Positions 24,503-37,600 of a DNA stretch of 64,000 nt are shown here, piece by piece. The stretch spans positions 13,206,001 through 13,270,000 of the forward strand of contig CM055612.1 of assembly GCA_029379385.1 (NCBI GenBank). Reading direction: 5' to 3'. A program made the translations under genes and the position numbers. The first letter of the stretch is position 1. Every line of letters starts with the position of its first letter. The notes beneath the pieces were generated by a model. The model worked only from the letters and a program-made list of their open reading frames with translations. It searched no databases and had not been told where the DNA came from. The stretch comes from Quillaja saponaria (lineage: Eukaryota > Streptophyta > Magnoliopsida > Fabales > Quillajaceae).

Positions 24503-25125
24503 GGTGAGTTTGAAATAAATTCATGTGAGAGTTCAATTCAATTCAATTCATTTCATCTCAATTCAATTTAATTTAAATTATTTCTCAATGTTTGAAACAA
24601 ATTAATTAAGTGATAGAATTCAAATGAATTAAATTGAATTATAGTGTTTGGAATATTATTGTAACTAATGGAATTCATTTCATTTTGATACTTTTACAAA
24701 ATTACCCTTGCATTAGTAAAAAAATAAAAAAAATTCCTACAAAAGCAACTTAAATCATTGGTACATGTCTAATACATTATAAGGAGGGAAGAGAAATGAG
24801 GGGAAGGAGAGGGGAAAGAAAGAAGAGAAGAGATGAGATGAGATGAGAAATGAGGTAGGAAGAAGAATGAGGGGTGGGTTGTGATTTTTGAGATGTGGAT
24901 ATGAGAAGTAAAAATAAAGGGTATATATGTATTTTTAATATAATTGAATTGAATTCTTAACAAATCATATCAATTTTGAGGAGAATTCAAAATGAAAAAA
25001 ATGTTATAAAAGCATGATTTAGAATGAATTGAATTCTCATGAAAGATAGATATCAAACACAAAATTTTAATCAAAATTCATTTAAAATGAATTGAATTCC
25101 ATAATTTTTATTATTCCAAACACAC
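24503..25125. mobile_element. MITE-like element, family 1 copy A
   Basis: Terminal inverted repeats GTGAGTTTGAAATAA (left) and GTGTGTTTGGAATAA (right, reverse complement) are followed on both sides by AATTCATTT-type words that pair internally. There is no coding capacity. It is flanked by TATAG-like bases on both sides, but the duplication is not certain. The ends resemble those of 42105-42667, which supports a shared family. Confidence 0.55.
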
Positions 25126-25150
25126 TTATAGAGAAATGGTGAAAGAGAAT

Positions 25151-25193
25151 GGGAGAGGGAGAGGGAGAGGGAGAGGGAGAGGGAGGGGGAGGG
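25151..25193. repeat. (GGGAGA)n tandem array
   Basis: About six copies of GGGAGA ending in GGGAGGGGGAGGG. The evenly spaced GGG runs give it quadruplex-forming potential on this strand. Confidence 0.95.
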
Positions 25194-25199
25194 TGTAAG

Positions 25200-28100
25200 A
25201 GTTTATTTTAATTTTGGTAATTGGTTTTTTTTTTTTTTTCTCTTAAATGAATTAGCTATACTATAAAGACATCAAAAGCCCGAAATTTAAAAATATGTTT
25301 AATTTGAAATCATGGGTATCATATAAAAATTTTAATAAAATAAAATGATCTAGTGGAAAAGGATTTTGTATTAAAAACAACTTAAATTTATTTTGTCAAA
25401 TATTGGTGTTATCAAAACTTAATTTCATATCATCATAGGTTAATTGATCTAGTGGAAAAGAAACTCAAGAATCACTCCCTAAGAAGTTGAGAGTCTGAGT
25501 CTTCTTGATCGCAACCTGCACTTGGTTGTAAATCTACGTTCTCACAAATGATTGTAGCTGCTCTCATAAGAATCTTAAACTTCAACCCCAACATAGGTGC
25601 AGAGGGTGATGGTGACGTGAACACAATGTTGTTTCAGCAAAACAACATAACTCAAATAAAACGAAAAGACCTCTAATATGACGTAATGGACTTTACTATG
25701 AAAAAAAGAAAATGAACCTATTTGATAGTAGAGTGAAACCTAATCAAGGTCTTATTTTTTTGTGAACCATTGAAGAAATAATCGAGATGTTAAGCAAGCG
25801 TAATCATACTCTATAAGAATCAACAACAATACAGACGAGATTCTAAAATACTTTTATGGTGTTAAATTATAGAATAATTTAATTATTGTTAAAGTTCATT
25901 TATATTAATTTTTTTAATATAAATAAAAAAAAGAGTTACAATTTTATAATAAAATAAAATGAGAGGAGGAGTTTAATATGGTGTTAAGTTATAAATAACT
26001 TGTCAATTTTGTAATAATTTTTTTAATTATCATCAAAGTTCAATATTATTTAAAATTTATTAATATACCAACAAGGGGTTGACTTAGTGGTCAATAATTT
26101 ATGTTTTCTTCATTGACTTTCTATGTATGAATCTTATTGAGAGATGCTATAGAAAATAATATCGCCATAATTTTTTTAGTTTCGGCGTGGATGTGCTTGC
26201 CTTTGGATCGACCAGAGAAAAATTAGGCAATCAATATGTACTACTATTAAAAGATTATTTATGTGAAATAAAAAAAGTTAAAAGTTGAATTAAAAATAAA
26301 ATTTATAAAAATATTTTTAAAAAAATTAAAAATTTTTGTCACTAAAGTAATTTTGTATATAATATAGATATATAATTGAATTTTGATATTTGGAAGTTGT
26401 TCCATTGACTTCAGCTCTTGCGTCATCTTTGTACCATTTAAGTTTGCTTCATCTACTCATATTTAAAATTTCAAAGTTCAAATTAGTGAACTCCAATTCG
26501 TAGCAAAAAAGAAATCATTTAGAAGTGAGAATATTTGAAACCCTCTTCTCAAATCTCAATCATAAAGGACCCCAAAATTCCAATATCATGTGGACATGTA
26601 TTATATAAATTACAAAAACCCCACAACATGCATATGCAATAATGGAAGTCAATGAATTAATAAGCATTTTTTAATCAATAGAGCAATGAATTATTAGCAC
26701 CCACTAAAATAAAGTTATTGGCCTACTTTAATATTGTTTGTCCAAAATAGTTCCACTTAGTTGGTTTAGTTAGTGGGATTAAATTCCTTGGAAGTGCATA
26801 ATTTAATTTATCCCTGTGATTCAGTTTTTGTAGTTGTTATCTGTTGTTATATATTTTCTTGTTGCTGTTGGTTTTGACGTTTTGTTCTCTTTTGGGGTGT
26901 TATGCGAGTGTTTGAGTATAAATATTTATTGTTAATTATTTTTTCTTGATTTTATGATAATTCATTTTAGTATTTAATAAAATGTACATGGTTTGATAAA
27001 AATAAATTAATTTTGAAGGGTTTCTACAATATCAAGGTTTGAGCATGTAGGAAAATATTTGTAAAGAGGGACAACTACGAACCTCGAACAAGATTATGCT
27101 CACATCTAAATGGTGTGGAGATACTAGTAGGAAACAAAAAAAATAAAAAAATAAAAAATAAAATAAAATAAAACAAAACGATTCTCTAAAAATATTACTA
27201 AAAAGGAAAATCAACTCTCACGATATTAATTATCTATTATATTTTACTATTATAAAAATCAGATAGTTTTATTGTGTCTTATCATTTTAATTATTATTTT
27301 TAATATAAAATCTCATAAGTATCTGTATGATATATTTTTTTTCTTCATCGAAACTAAATGGCTTTTTAGTTAAGTGTATAAAAATACCTTATTTTTTATT
27401 TTAAAGAAAAGTATTATTATTAATTAATTTTAAACTAACTAAAAAAAAATAAAAGTGAGTCACTTGAGGGTTCTATAAAAATAAAAATAGGAATATCAGA
27501 GACTGTCTTATCTTATTCATTATTTTTGAAACAACAAATTATTATTCACTAATTTTAACATAACTAATAAATAAAAAATAGGGATGAGTCACTTGCGACA
27601 ATATTTGACACAAATTAATAAAACAAAAAAAATAAAAAAAAATTGTGTGGGAATATCACAATTCTTATTAATAACAAGAAGTATTGATAATACGTATGCT
27701 TTCATAAGAAAAAGATTGATAAAATAATATTTTCTACTTTAAAGACATATAATCATATATATATATATAGAAAAGAGAGTATGCATTTTAATTTTAATCT
27801 AAACATGAATTTAAATGAGATTAATTTATTTTATCTGGCCATACACACTACTATTATCAATTTTTTTTTTTTTTTTTTGGTGACCAAGTTCATTGTACTT
27901 GCATATGCGTGCTCACAAGTTTTATATTTAATTTTGAAAAATAGTAATTAAAATATTTGTAAAGAGTACATATATTTATATCAATGTTAACAAAAATAGT
28001 GTGTATGATAAGGCTAGTTGTTAGAAAAAAGAAAGAGTATTAACAAAGATTAGATGCAGTTGTACTAAATGAGCTACACTCTCGCATAAAAATTTAATTT

Positions 28101-30601
28101 TTTCATTAGACAACTATTAAGAAGCCTCTCAGTGGCGATGAAGCTCAGAATTAGACTAATAACAATATCTGAGAATAAACACGGAAAACCAACGGAAGAG
28201 AAAGAGTAGAAACAGGAAGGGCCCATAGGCTTGGCCTCAAACTAGTTAGTTTTTCTTTGCATCACGTTGGCACACTGTGCCCTCTCTTTCTCTTTGTTTC
28301 TCTCTCAAACACGCGTGTGATAGAGAGGAAGAGAAAGAGTAGAGGTAAAAAAGTTGTGGATTTGACGTGCAAATTTGTTGCTACCTTCTCTATTTGCTTT
28401 CGCGAGCCGTTTCATAAGTCCTTTTCCCTTCCTTTCCTCAAAATACCAAACAGTCTGTCATCTGATGGGGACATGCCCAATAAATTAGTGGCGTTATATG
28501 TATGAACAAATAAAAGTTACACAAATTATAAAAGATAATCAACTTTTTCTTTTCTGTTATGAACCCAATTAATAAAAGGTTATGCTATGTATATTATTTA
28601 ATTTTTATAGGTAAATCAAAATATAAAAAAATATCTATGTCTACAATGTTTGTGAATAGTAAGAGAGAGAAACACCACCCTTAATAAAAAGCTATGTGAA
28701 CAATGTTTGTGAATAGTAAGAGAGAGAAAGAGGTAGGGAAATGTATTACATTTCAAGACCAACAATGAAATAGAGGAATTGAAATTTAAATAATTTATAA
28801 AGTTAATAAATAAAGTATATTTTTTTTGCCACTAGAGCAGCCACCTCGTAAAAGTAATTAATTTATTTTTTATTGAACTTCAGCATAATAAATTTCAAGC
28901 ACAAATAATTTTGTTTTAATGACATTTGGTTTACATGCTTTTCATTTTATTAATCGGTAAAATATGAATTTGAAGTTAAGACAATTATCAGATAATTTAT
29001 ATTATTATTTTTTAATAAAAAAATGAAATGTGTTACACTTGTGCTTAATATTTACACCTTTTTAATTTAAATTATCTCAAAATACAACATATTATTAAGA
29101 GAATTGTGCTTTTCAACGTTTGATTAGTAGATATCTCATCAAATATTCTTACAATGAAATATATGTGTATCATGCATCAAATATGAATTATAAGAAATTA
29201 TATTTTGTATTGTGAAAACTTAAACAAATTACTTCATGCTATCTGTGTTTAATTTACAATACACATATATTTCATTTAATCTTCTTCATATATACGTACC
29301 AAGTTTTGGAAATATTTAAATTACCGCATTAAAATAATGATTTCATTTCAACTTGCAATAATGAAACATTTTGAGATATCGGAGTAAATTAAAAAATTTA
29401 TATATTCTAGTGCCAACTAAGATTCTAGATAAATGTAAGCGTGATGAAATTAGATTATAGTAAATGACTCTAATTTATATACATGCATAAAATACTTCTA
29501 TATTTATTCTTAAGTTACACATATGTAACTATCAAGGCAAATGAACTACTCTGACAACAAAGATATTAGCTCATATAGATTGTAATTTTTTTTTATTTCT
29601 TTTATTTTCAGGGGTTTTGATATTAACTACCCTTGTAAACGTATGAAATAGAAAAATGTCTAGAATGGACCAAAAATTCAAACATATTTTAAAAATAAGT
29701 CAGAACTAATTTTAACAATGGGCCAATTTACACATTGTAAGTTGAACTCGCGAAGTGAAAATCCCGACTATCCTTAACTTCTTGTATTAATCTGAATTCG
29801 TGTCTTCAAAACATGCAGTAAAACTTATATTTTTATTTTTGTGTAAGCTTCTTCTTCAACTGTTACGTTGTCTTCTTCTTCAACAGTTCAAAGTGGCGCC
29901 AAGCTTGTTGTTTGTTCACTTTTGGGGTGAAGTGTAGAGCTTTTGTCTAAGTTGTTTTAGACCTTCGATTTCGTCTGGGATTTCATCTAGGGTTTAGCTA
30001 CGGTCCTCTTTCAACCTAGGGTTTTGTTATCAAATTCCATGCTAAATTGTGGCACTTGAATTGTCAGTATATATATACTTCAAAATTTCATTATTTGGGA
30101 GGATTTTGAGTAATTTATCGTAAGGAGGACTTTCAATTTTGTTAGGCAAGCAAGAATTTGAAACTAGCTACTGGTAATGGTTTTGGGCTTTGTGTTCGTT
30201 TTGTTATTTTCATAAAAATTTTGACAGGATTTAAAGGGATATTGTTTGAGGTTTTATTCAATTTCGTTGCTTTGCACTTCTTTCAAGTATAATTTTTATT
30301 TTGGACTTGAAAAAGGATAAATGTCACTGTTGGTAAGTATTACAAAAATCAATAATAACATTACAATTTAAAATACATAAATTGCAGTAAATATAAGTTT
30401 AAATTCAAACATAGTCAAGAAAATGTAGAGGCTAAGATGAGGCATGAATATGTCATTTTCTTTAAGACAATTTGTGCCACCATGAGATTACTCAACCGAT
30501 GCAAAGATTTCTTAACATGTTACTCCTAGGATATAATAGCTCAGCTACTACACCTAATATGTCTCTCAATTCTCTACAAAAGAAAGGAGACGAGTTCTTC
30601 C
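25200..30601. other. Long AT-rich intergenic stretch without a supported gene
   Basis: No ORF here has recognisable domains. Visible features are a GC-richer island with a strong hairpin at 28257-28345, a duplicated segment with a shared CAATGTTTGTGAATAGTAAG core (about 28649 and 28701), and a mixed-composition stretch at 29580-30300 with CTAGGGTTT words and CTTCTTCTTCAAC repeats that resembles 5'-UTR or transposon-end DNA but cannot be assigned. Confidence 0.5.
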
Positions 30602-31001
30602 TGCTCGCACCTTTCATTGCCCAATAATAATAGAATATAAAATAGAATTATAAGAATCGTATATATATAGTGTTGTGTATATATTATATTGAAAGTGGGA
30701 ATGAAGGGTTTATTTAGTAGTAGGATTTGTAACTCTAATTTCAATATGATAATTGAAATGAATAGATAATTAAGTGATATAAGTTACACAATCAAATATT
30801 GAATTGTAACAATTCAATTGTCATAAGATGCTGAATTTTAAAAATTTAATTAAGAGTTGTGGTTACAAAAGCCAATTAATTGATTTTTTTCTTATAACTT
30901 CACCATTCAAACTTTTTTGAATTTTGTAACTACCAAAATTATAATTTCAATAATATGCTTCATAAAATCTATCCTTAATTATAATAATTATTGAAATATC
31001 A
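30602..31001 (-). repeat. Possible 3' LTR of a Ty1-copia relic
   Basis: A G-rich polypurine tract (AAGTGGGGGATT on the minus strand, about 31005-31016) lies between the copia pol relic and this AT-rich segment. On the minus strand the segment would begin TGATATTTC and end GCGAGCA. The second LTR is not in the window, so the left edge is a guess. Confidence 0.35.
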
Positions 31002-31599
31002 TAAGAATCCCCCACTTATTTCAATAACAATAATAAATATATATTATACACTATTAAAAAAAATAGACTACCATGCTTAATGAAAGTAGAAGTGCTTTGA
31101 ACTTTGCACTTATTGTTTCTACAAAACTTGGTCCAGAGTCAATAATGGTAATATGACATTGAACTATGATTGCTTAAAGGATTCAAGAAATGTATATTCC
31201 ACATAGTAGTCCAAGTGCAAATTTTAAACTCATAAGCCAGCACTTTACGGCCTTGTGCTTATTCTAGCTTCATGAGCGTTATAGAGAAGTTAGCATAGTT
31301 CTCATAGGAGCGGCCCCACTCCAACACTCACATAGGTGACATCCATCAAGAGTGTTTCTGCAATTGGTGACACTCATCTCTTAAGGGCTACAAATTTCAT
31401 TAAGAGTTAAAAATAAATTAACCTTAGATCTTATTGCAGAATAAATGCACATACACCATAGGAATGATCTTGTAAAGGTATATATAGATATATGTATTTA
31501 CATATTTAGTTGTGCATCATACCTCCAAACTATTCTATGATTCATTTTTCCTTTGAACCTAACTCTTAGGATCTATAATCATTAGGTTGGGTATACTCA

Positions 31600-33026
31600 T
31601 AGGTAGTTTCCTACTCATAAGTAGTTTCCTACTCTTTAGGCTTAAGACCCACCCCTCTCGATGTACTCCAGATTATTTCTCTAGCTAGAGATTTTGTCTA
31701 AGGATCTAAAAGATTATCATTTGATTTCATATAACTCACAAGAATTGTACTATTACTCACATATGATCTTATAATATTATGTTTTCTTCTTATAGATCAA
31801 GACTTACTATTATAAAAAGATTTTTTACTCTACTAATGGTAGCAGTACTGTCAAAATGAATTAAGATGAGTGGTACTGGTTTTTCCTAAATTAAAATTTA
31901 TTGTACTAAATTTCTCAACCAGGTGGTTTCTTCACTAGTTCAAGTTAAAGCAATAAGTTCAGCTTCCATGGTTGACTTAGCAATTATTTGTTATTTCTTA
32001 GATTTCTAGCAAATAGAACTACCACCTAATGTAAAATTATAACTAGTAGTAGATAAGGAATCACCTGACAAAGTATTCCAATCAGCATCAGAATAGCCCT
32101 CAAGTACAGTTGGGTATTATGATAAAATATCCCATAAATTTTAGTGCCACGTTTTATAGCACGTCAATGCTCAATATTTGGCTTACTTGTAAATCTGCCA
32201 AGTAATCTTACAATATATGCAATGTCAGGTTTAGTACAATCAGTTAAATAAAGTAAACTTCCTATTATACTAGCACAGTCTTCTAATTTATAATAAACCT
32301 ATCATTATATGTGGGTTCTAAACAAACATTAGATGCAAAAAGAGTAGTCTCATGCTTACAATCTACATAATTGTATTTTTGCAAATTTTATTCACGTAAT
32401 GTGCTTGAACTAAGTATATCTCATCATGTTTTCTAGTAATTTTCATGCCAAAAATAACATTAGCTTCATCAAGATCTTTCATATCAAATTTTTATTTTTT
32501 GTAGAGCAAGTTTTTGGTTTCTTCAACTACATTCAAATTAGAGCCAAAACTTAACATTTCATCCACATACAAGGTAATAACGACATGAAAATCACCAATA
32601 GATTTGTAGTATAAATATTTATCACACTCATTTGATGTAAAACCATTTTCTATCATGCACATATCAAATTTTCATGCCATTGCTTCGGGGCTTGTTTCAA
32701 TCCATATAAGGATTTAGATAACTTGCAAACTTTATTTTCTTGCCCATTCACAATGAACCCTTTGGGTTGATCCATATCTATTTATTCTTATAAATCCTCA
32801 TTAAAAGCTGTTTTAACATCCATTTAATGTATCAACAAATTATGTATAGAAGGTATAGCAATCAACAATCTAATAGATGTCATTCTAGTAACTGGAGAAA
32901 AGTATCAAAGAAGTTTAAGTTTTCTTTTTTGTTAAAAACCTTTGGCTACAAGCCTAGCTTTAAACTTATCTATAGTACCATCCAGTTTTAATTTTTTTTT
33001 TTCTAAGAACCCGTTTACACCTTATG
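31600..33026 (-). pseudogene. Ty1-copia reverse transcriptase/RNase H relic
   Basis: Translated on the minus strand with frameshifts and stops, this gives in order a start-of-RT block resembling CKRVLRKKKLKLDGTIDKFK and ARLVAKG, then MDVKTAF, KLSKSLYGLKQAPKQWHE, LTDCTKPDIAYIV, EGYSDADWN, AKSTMEAELIAL and finally DP-TKSLARE with STSRGVGLKPKE. This is the standard order of copia RT followed by RNase H. Many stops show that it is dead. It is cut at its 5' side by the gypsy LTR that begins at 33027. Confidence 0.85.
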
Positions 33027-33154
33027 TGTCATACTCTACATGGAGGCATGACTGGCTAGAAGAATGGATAACCAAATCCTCGTAACCCAAACTCTAAATC
33101 AAGAAATGCCACAATTAATGACTCAAATAAAAGTTAAAAGAAAACTTTGTAAAC

Positions 33155-33193
<39 letters not shown>

Positions 33194-34450
33194 TATGTCT
33201 ATTGAAAGGTTTAGTAATTTATATAAAGATTTTAGCAGAGGTTCCCCATAAAGTGGTGCATGGCCGAGTAATACAAATGTCATATAACCAGTATATACGC
33301 AATAGCCACATCAACAATGACGACATAATAATAACAAGGAGCTCCGCTCCATTTTCATACCATAAAAATTTAACAAAACCAACTATTGCACAATTTAAAA
33401 ACTTATGACTCAATGCCCTAATATGACTGCAAAGCTTCATCCTTAACTTCAAGTAAGTAATCTTGAGTGAATACCTTGCCATAGTACTATTGCAAGTCAA
33501 GTATCAGTTGGTGAAGTTTGATGGGATCTTGATACTGAAAAAAAAATTAACAAACAAAGAGTGAGTCATAAAGACTTAATGAGTGAAAACATATCCAAGA
33601 GGTACTAGTATCAATCAACACATAAATATAATACGTAGGCCGAATAATCTTAAATTAGCACAATTTACAAAAACAAATCAATTTCACAAGTACATAGATA
33701 TAGAAAATGTAAAATCAAACCAAGACAACTTATAAAAGACAACATGCAAATAAATCAAGTAAAACATCCAAAAGGGCCAATTAGAGTAACTCAGCATCCG
33801 CACACCATATACACATCTTCCTCGGGGTTTTTGCTCCAGCATACCAGGAATATACATAAACTTCTTCTCACATAACCTCCCCGGGGTTGAGTTACTTGAA
33901 TGTTTTTGTTCGAATATTAAATAATTAAGTCAAAGTTATCCTAGGTGCACCCGGATTTTATCTCATATATCCTAAGATAGCATCTTTCACTCACTAGGTT
34001 TATGGATTTGGCTCGTCATTCCTTTTAAATTCAAAGGTGTCGTTGGATCAATATTTCATTCCAAAGCTGAAAATCAAATTTCCAAGTATTAATTAGTTTA
34101 TAAATTTCATGGTTATAATCCTCTAATTATCACAACCTATATATATCAACTTCCATGCATTTCTTTGAAACTATATCATTTTAGGTATTTTATCAAATAT
34201 CTTAAAGACAACTTTAGTTCCATCTTGTGTATGTATATATATTATAATATACATACCAAGAAAATTAATACTAATCTATCCATTTACCATTACTCACATT
34301 CCAAGCATTAAATTTAAAGTTGGATTAGTTTTTTACAATTAATTAAGAGCTTAAATTATATGATTCCAACATCAATACAACCAAATTCCATAATTTCCCC
34401 TTTCCTTAAACACTTAACCACCACTCTTTCTATCACTTCCAAGTTCTAAT
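33027..34450 (-). mobile_element. Truncated 3' LTR of a chromovirus fragment
   Basis: It starts TGTCATACTC and aligns with the LTR family at 1368, 54222 and 61389 (GGAGCTCC, GGTTCCCCATAAAG and GGTACTAGTATCAATCAA words). It holds the conserved LTR module at 33785-33900 and a (TA)n tract at 33157-33190. The U3-side end is missing, and sequence passes directly to integrase near 34468. Confidence 0.8.
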
Positions 34451-34467
34451 TCCTCCTCCTACGTCCT

Positions 34468-36110
34468 TCTTTATACGATCTTACCAGTAAAACTTCTTCA
34501 AGTCTTGGTACATCTTAGAAGAACCAGGATGCATCACATAGAATGGACAGTGAGCTGCTTCAAGAATTTTCTTTCTCAACTGAGGTATAAATGGCACAAC
34601 TACATGATCATGATACCTTAGCACTCATTCATTATCCACCTTGAATTCACTAATGGTAGACTAATTGCATTTGGCTTTCTTGGCACACACCTTAGAATTA
34701 GCTGCCTGCGCTACTTTAACCTGCTTCAATCAAAATCGATTTCACCTGAATATGGGCCAACAACACTCTATTAAGAGATACTTCAAATCTAACTCCATCG
34801 GCCATGTACTTTTGCAAATCTTTAACAACCCAACTACGATTAACTGTCACCTGGGATAAGCTACCTATTGATTTTCTACTTAAGGCATCTACAACCATAT
34901 TAGCTTTTCCCCGATGATAAGAAATCGAGCAAGCATAGTCTTCTAATAGCTCAATACATCTATGTTACTCAAGTTCAAATCATTCTGATCAAATATATTA
35001 TTTAAGGCTTTTATATCTGTGGAGATTTCATAAGTTTCATCTTACAAATAATGCTAAATCCAGAAAACTTACTATTTCAAATAAGTTGTTAGACGAGGCC
35101 AATTCAGAACTTCTTCAACTTTCTTGAGGTCCACATGAATTCCTTCCTTAGAGATCACATGACTGAGGAATGCTACCTGATTCAACCAAAATTTATACTT
35201 AAAGAATTGAGCATAAAGCTTGTTTTCCTTAAGTGTTTACAAGATAATTCAAAGATGCTTTTCATATTCCTCCACACTCCGATAATACACCAAAATATCA
35301 TTAATAAAAATAATAACAAATTGATCAAAGAAAGGCTTCCACACCTTGTTCATAAGATCCATGAACACTGCAGGAGCATTAGTGAGTCCAAAGACATAAC
35401 TAAGAACTCATAATGCCCATACCGAGTATGGAAAGCAGTTTTCGAAACATCTTCCTTTCGTAATCTGGAATTAGTGGTACCCAGAACAAATATCAATATT
35501 GGAAAAGTTCTGAGCTCCTGCAATTGATCAAATAAGTCATCAATCATGGGGAGGCGATAATTGTTCTTCATTGTGACATTATTTAGCTATCAATAATCAA
35601 TACACAGTCGGAATGAGCCATCTTTCTTTTTAACAAAAAGAATAGGAGCACCCCAAGGAGACGAACTAGGACGAATGAATCCTTTGTCCAAAAATCTTGC
35701 AACTATAACTTTAGCTATTTCAATTCATTGGGAGCCATACGGTATGGGGGGATAGAGAATGGTTGAGTGCCATACAACAAATCAATGCCAAACTCTATCT
35801 CCCTTTCAAAAGGAAGGCCTATAAATTCTTCTAGAAACATATCAATGCTACCATTTGAAATTCTTGAGTTTAACAGTAGGCCGGTTATCCACAATTTGAT
35901 AGAAGAAAAATCTACTTGTAGCATATTTCTTTGCTCCAGCCTCTTTAATGTCATATTTTTTTCTACAAGGCTTTTCAAATCTTTTTTAAGGAATTTGGTG
36001 AAAGAGGTCTTGGATATGACAAAATTACTGTTTGTCTGAATAAGTGCTAGTTGTATTACAATAAGATCGACTGCATGACTAGTTGTGACATTTGTAGAAA
36101 GCCCCATTTC
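34468..36110 (-). pseudogene. Chromovirus pol relic (integrase N-terminus, RNase H, RT)
   Basis: On the minus strand, from right to left: the pre-RT block ending [18 protein letters not shown] (about 35715), the RT block with RLPMIDDLFDQLQ (about 35540), [12 protein letters not shown] at the catalytic loop (about 35290-35330), RNase H connection VVDALSRKSIG (34860-34898) and the zinc-binding start of integrase with MHPGSSKMYQDLKKFYW (about 34470-34540). Frameshifts and stops are frequent. The integrase core, chromodomain and part of the LTR are deleted. The right end meets CACTA coding sequence. Confidence 0.85.
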
Positions 36111-37600
36111 AAGGAAATTGGTAAAAAGAACATACCTAATAAGTTATTGTGGCAATTAATGATCATGAGGAGGTTACACAGGCTTTATATGTCTGAGGTC
36201 ACTACAAAAGATATGAGATAGAACAAGAAAGGTAAACAGGAAAAACCAGACATGATGATACATCTGTCCAATGGGGAGGCGTGGAAACATTTTGACAAAG
36301 TCCATCCATCATGGTCACAAGAAATAAGAAAAGTCAAATTTGGGCTTTCAACAGATGGATTCTCTCCATTTTGTATTTCGGGATCTTAATATTCATTCTG
36401 GCTAGTGTTTGTCACTACTTATAATCTTCCATCAGGCATGTGAATGAAGCTGTACAACATTTTCTTGATTTTACTAATTCCTGGTCCACTTCATCATGGC
36501 AAGAATTTTGATGTCTGTTTGAAGGCTTTAATAGATGAGTTGAAAGTATTTTGGAGAGTTGGCGTCTTAACTTTTGAAGTCTTTGAAGCAAAACTTATTA
36601 TGAGAGTTGCTTTTCTTTGGACGATTCACGATTTTCCTGCTCATGGAATGACTTCTAGGTGGAGTACCCATGATAGACTATAATGTCCTATATGTATGGA
36701 ATGTACAAAATTCTTTGCACTAAAGAATGATAGAAAACAATATTAGTTTGATTTCGATCATCAATTCTTACTTGAGAATCATCAATTTTAAAGCAACTAA
36801 ACAATTTTTGAAAGACACCATTGTGAATAGCTCACCGCCTCCTAGATTGTTGAGTTATGAGATTTTTGCCAGGATAGATTATTTGATATTTCAATGTACG
36901 GAAGGGATCATAACTGAGTAAACATGAGTATATTCTAAATTTTTTTTGTATTGGTCTACCACCCTACATCGCCATAACTTAGACATCATGCTTATAGAGA
37001 AGAATGTCTTTGATAATATTTTCAATATTGTCATGGATGTTAAAGGTAAAAGCAACGAAAATCCACAAGCCTATCAAGATTTGAAAGAGATATGTCATCA
37101 ATCAGAATTGGAGTTGCATGAGGTTAATGGAAATTTTTTTTAAGTCTAAAGCAACCTATGCTTTGACGAAAGATGGTAAGAGGTTGGTTTGTGATTGGAT
37201 CAAGAATGATGTGAAGTTCCCTGATGGTTATATTTCTAACTTGTCTTGTTGTGTAAACATGAAAGAATGCAAAGTTTATAGTATGAAGAGTTATGACTGT
37301 CATGTGTTCATGCAAAGGTTATTGCCAATTGCATTTCTAGACTTGATTTCAAAGCTAATTTGGGATCTTATTATAGAACTTAGTCATTTCTTCCGAGATA
37401 TTTATACAACTGAGCTGAGTGTTCCACATATAAAGAAACTTGAGTCAAATATATATGTGATGCTTAGTAAGTTGGAAATTAAGTTAATACTTGGTTTTGG
37501 GATCCTATGGAACATTTATCGATTCACTTGGCTTATGAGGCAAAAGTTGGTGGCCTAGTGCAATATCGATGGATGTATCCTTTTGGAAGGTAAATTATTG
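36110..37600 (+). pseudogene. CACTA (En/Spm) tnp2 transposase relic
   Basis: Plus-strand translation gives the Transposase_21 (tnp2) series in order: RLHRLYMSEVTTKDMR, GEAWKHFDKVHPSW, VKFGLSTDGFSPF, VTTYNLPSGM, LLIPGPLHHGKNFDV, FLWTIHDFPAHGMTS, WSTHDRL, then LHRHNLDIMLIEKNVFDNIF, ATYALTKDGKRLVCDWIK, YDCHVFMQRLLPIAFLDLIS and a C-terminal part ending near QYRWMYPF. Tnp2 is the DDE-type transposase that acts at CACTA element ends. Several stops and frameshifts break the frame. Neither terminus was found, and the N-terminus is lost at the junction with the gypsy fragment. Confidence 0.9.

Noticed and set aside
28257..28505. 82-codon plus-strand ORF in the GC-richer island
   Set aside because: No recognisable domain, and the composition is driven by CT/GA runs of the hairpin.
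36200..36210. CACTACAAAAG, resembling a CACTA element terminus
   Set aside because: It lies inside the conserved tnp2 coding text (SEVTTKDMR), so it is codons, not an inverted terminal repeat.
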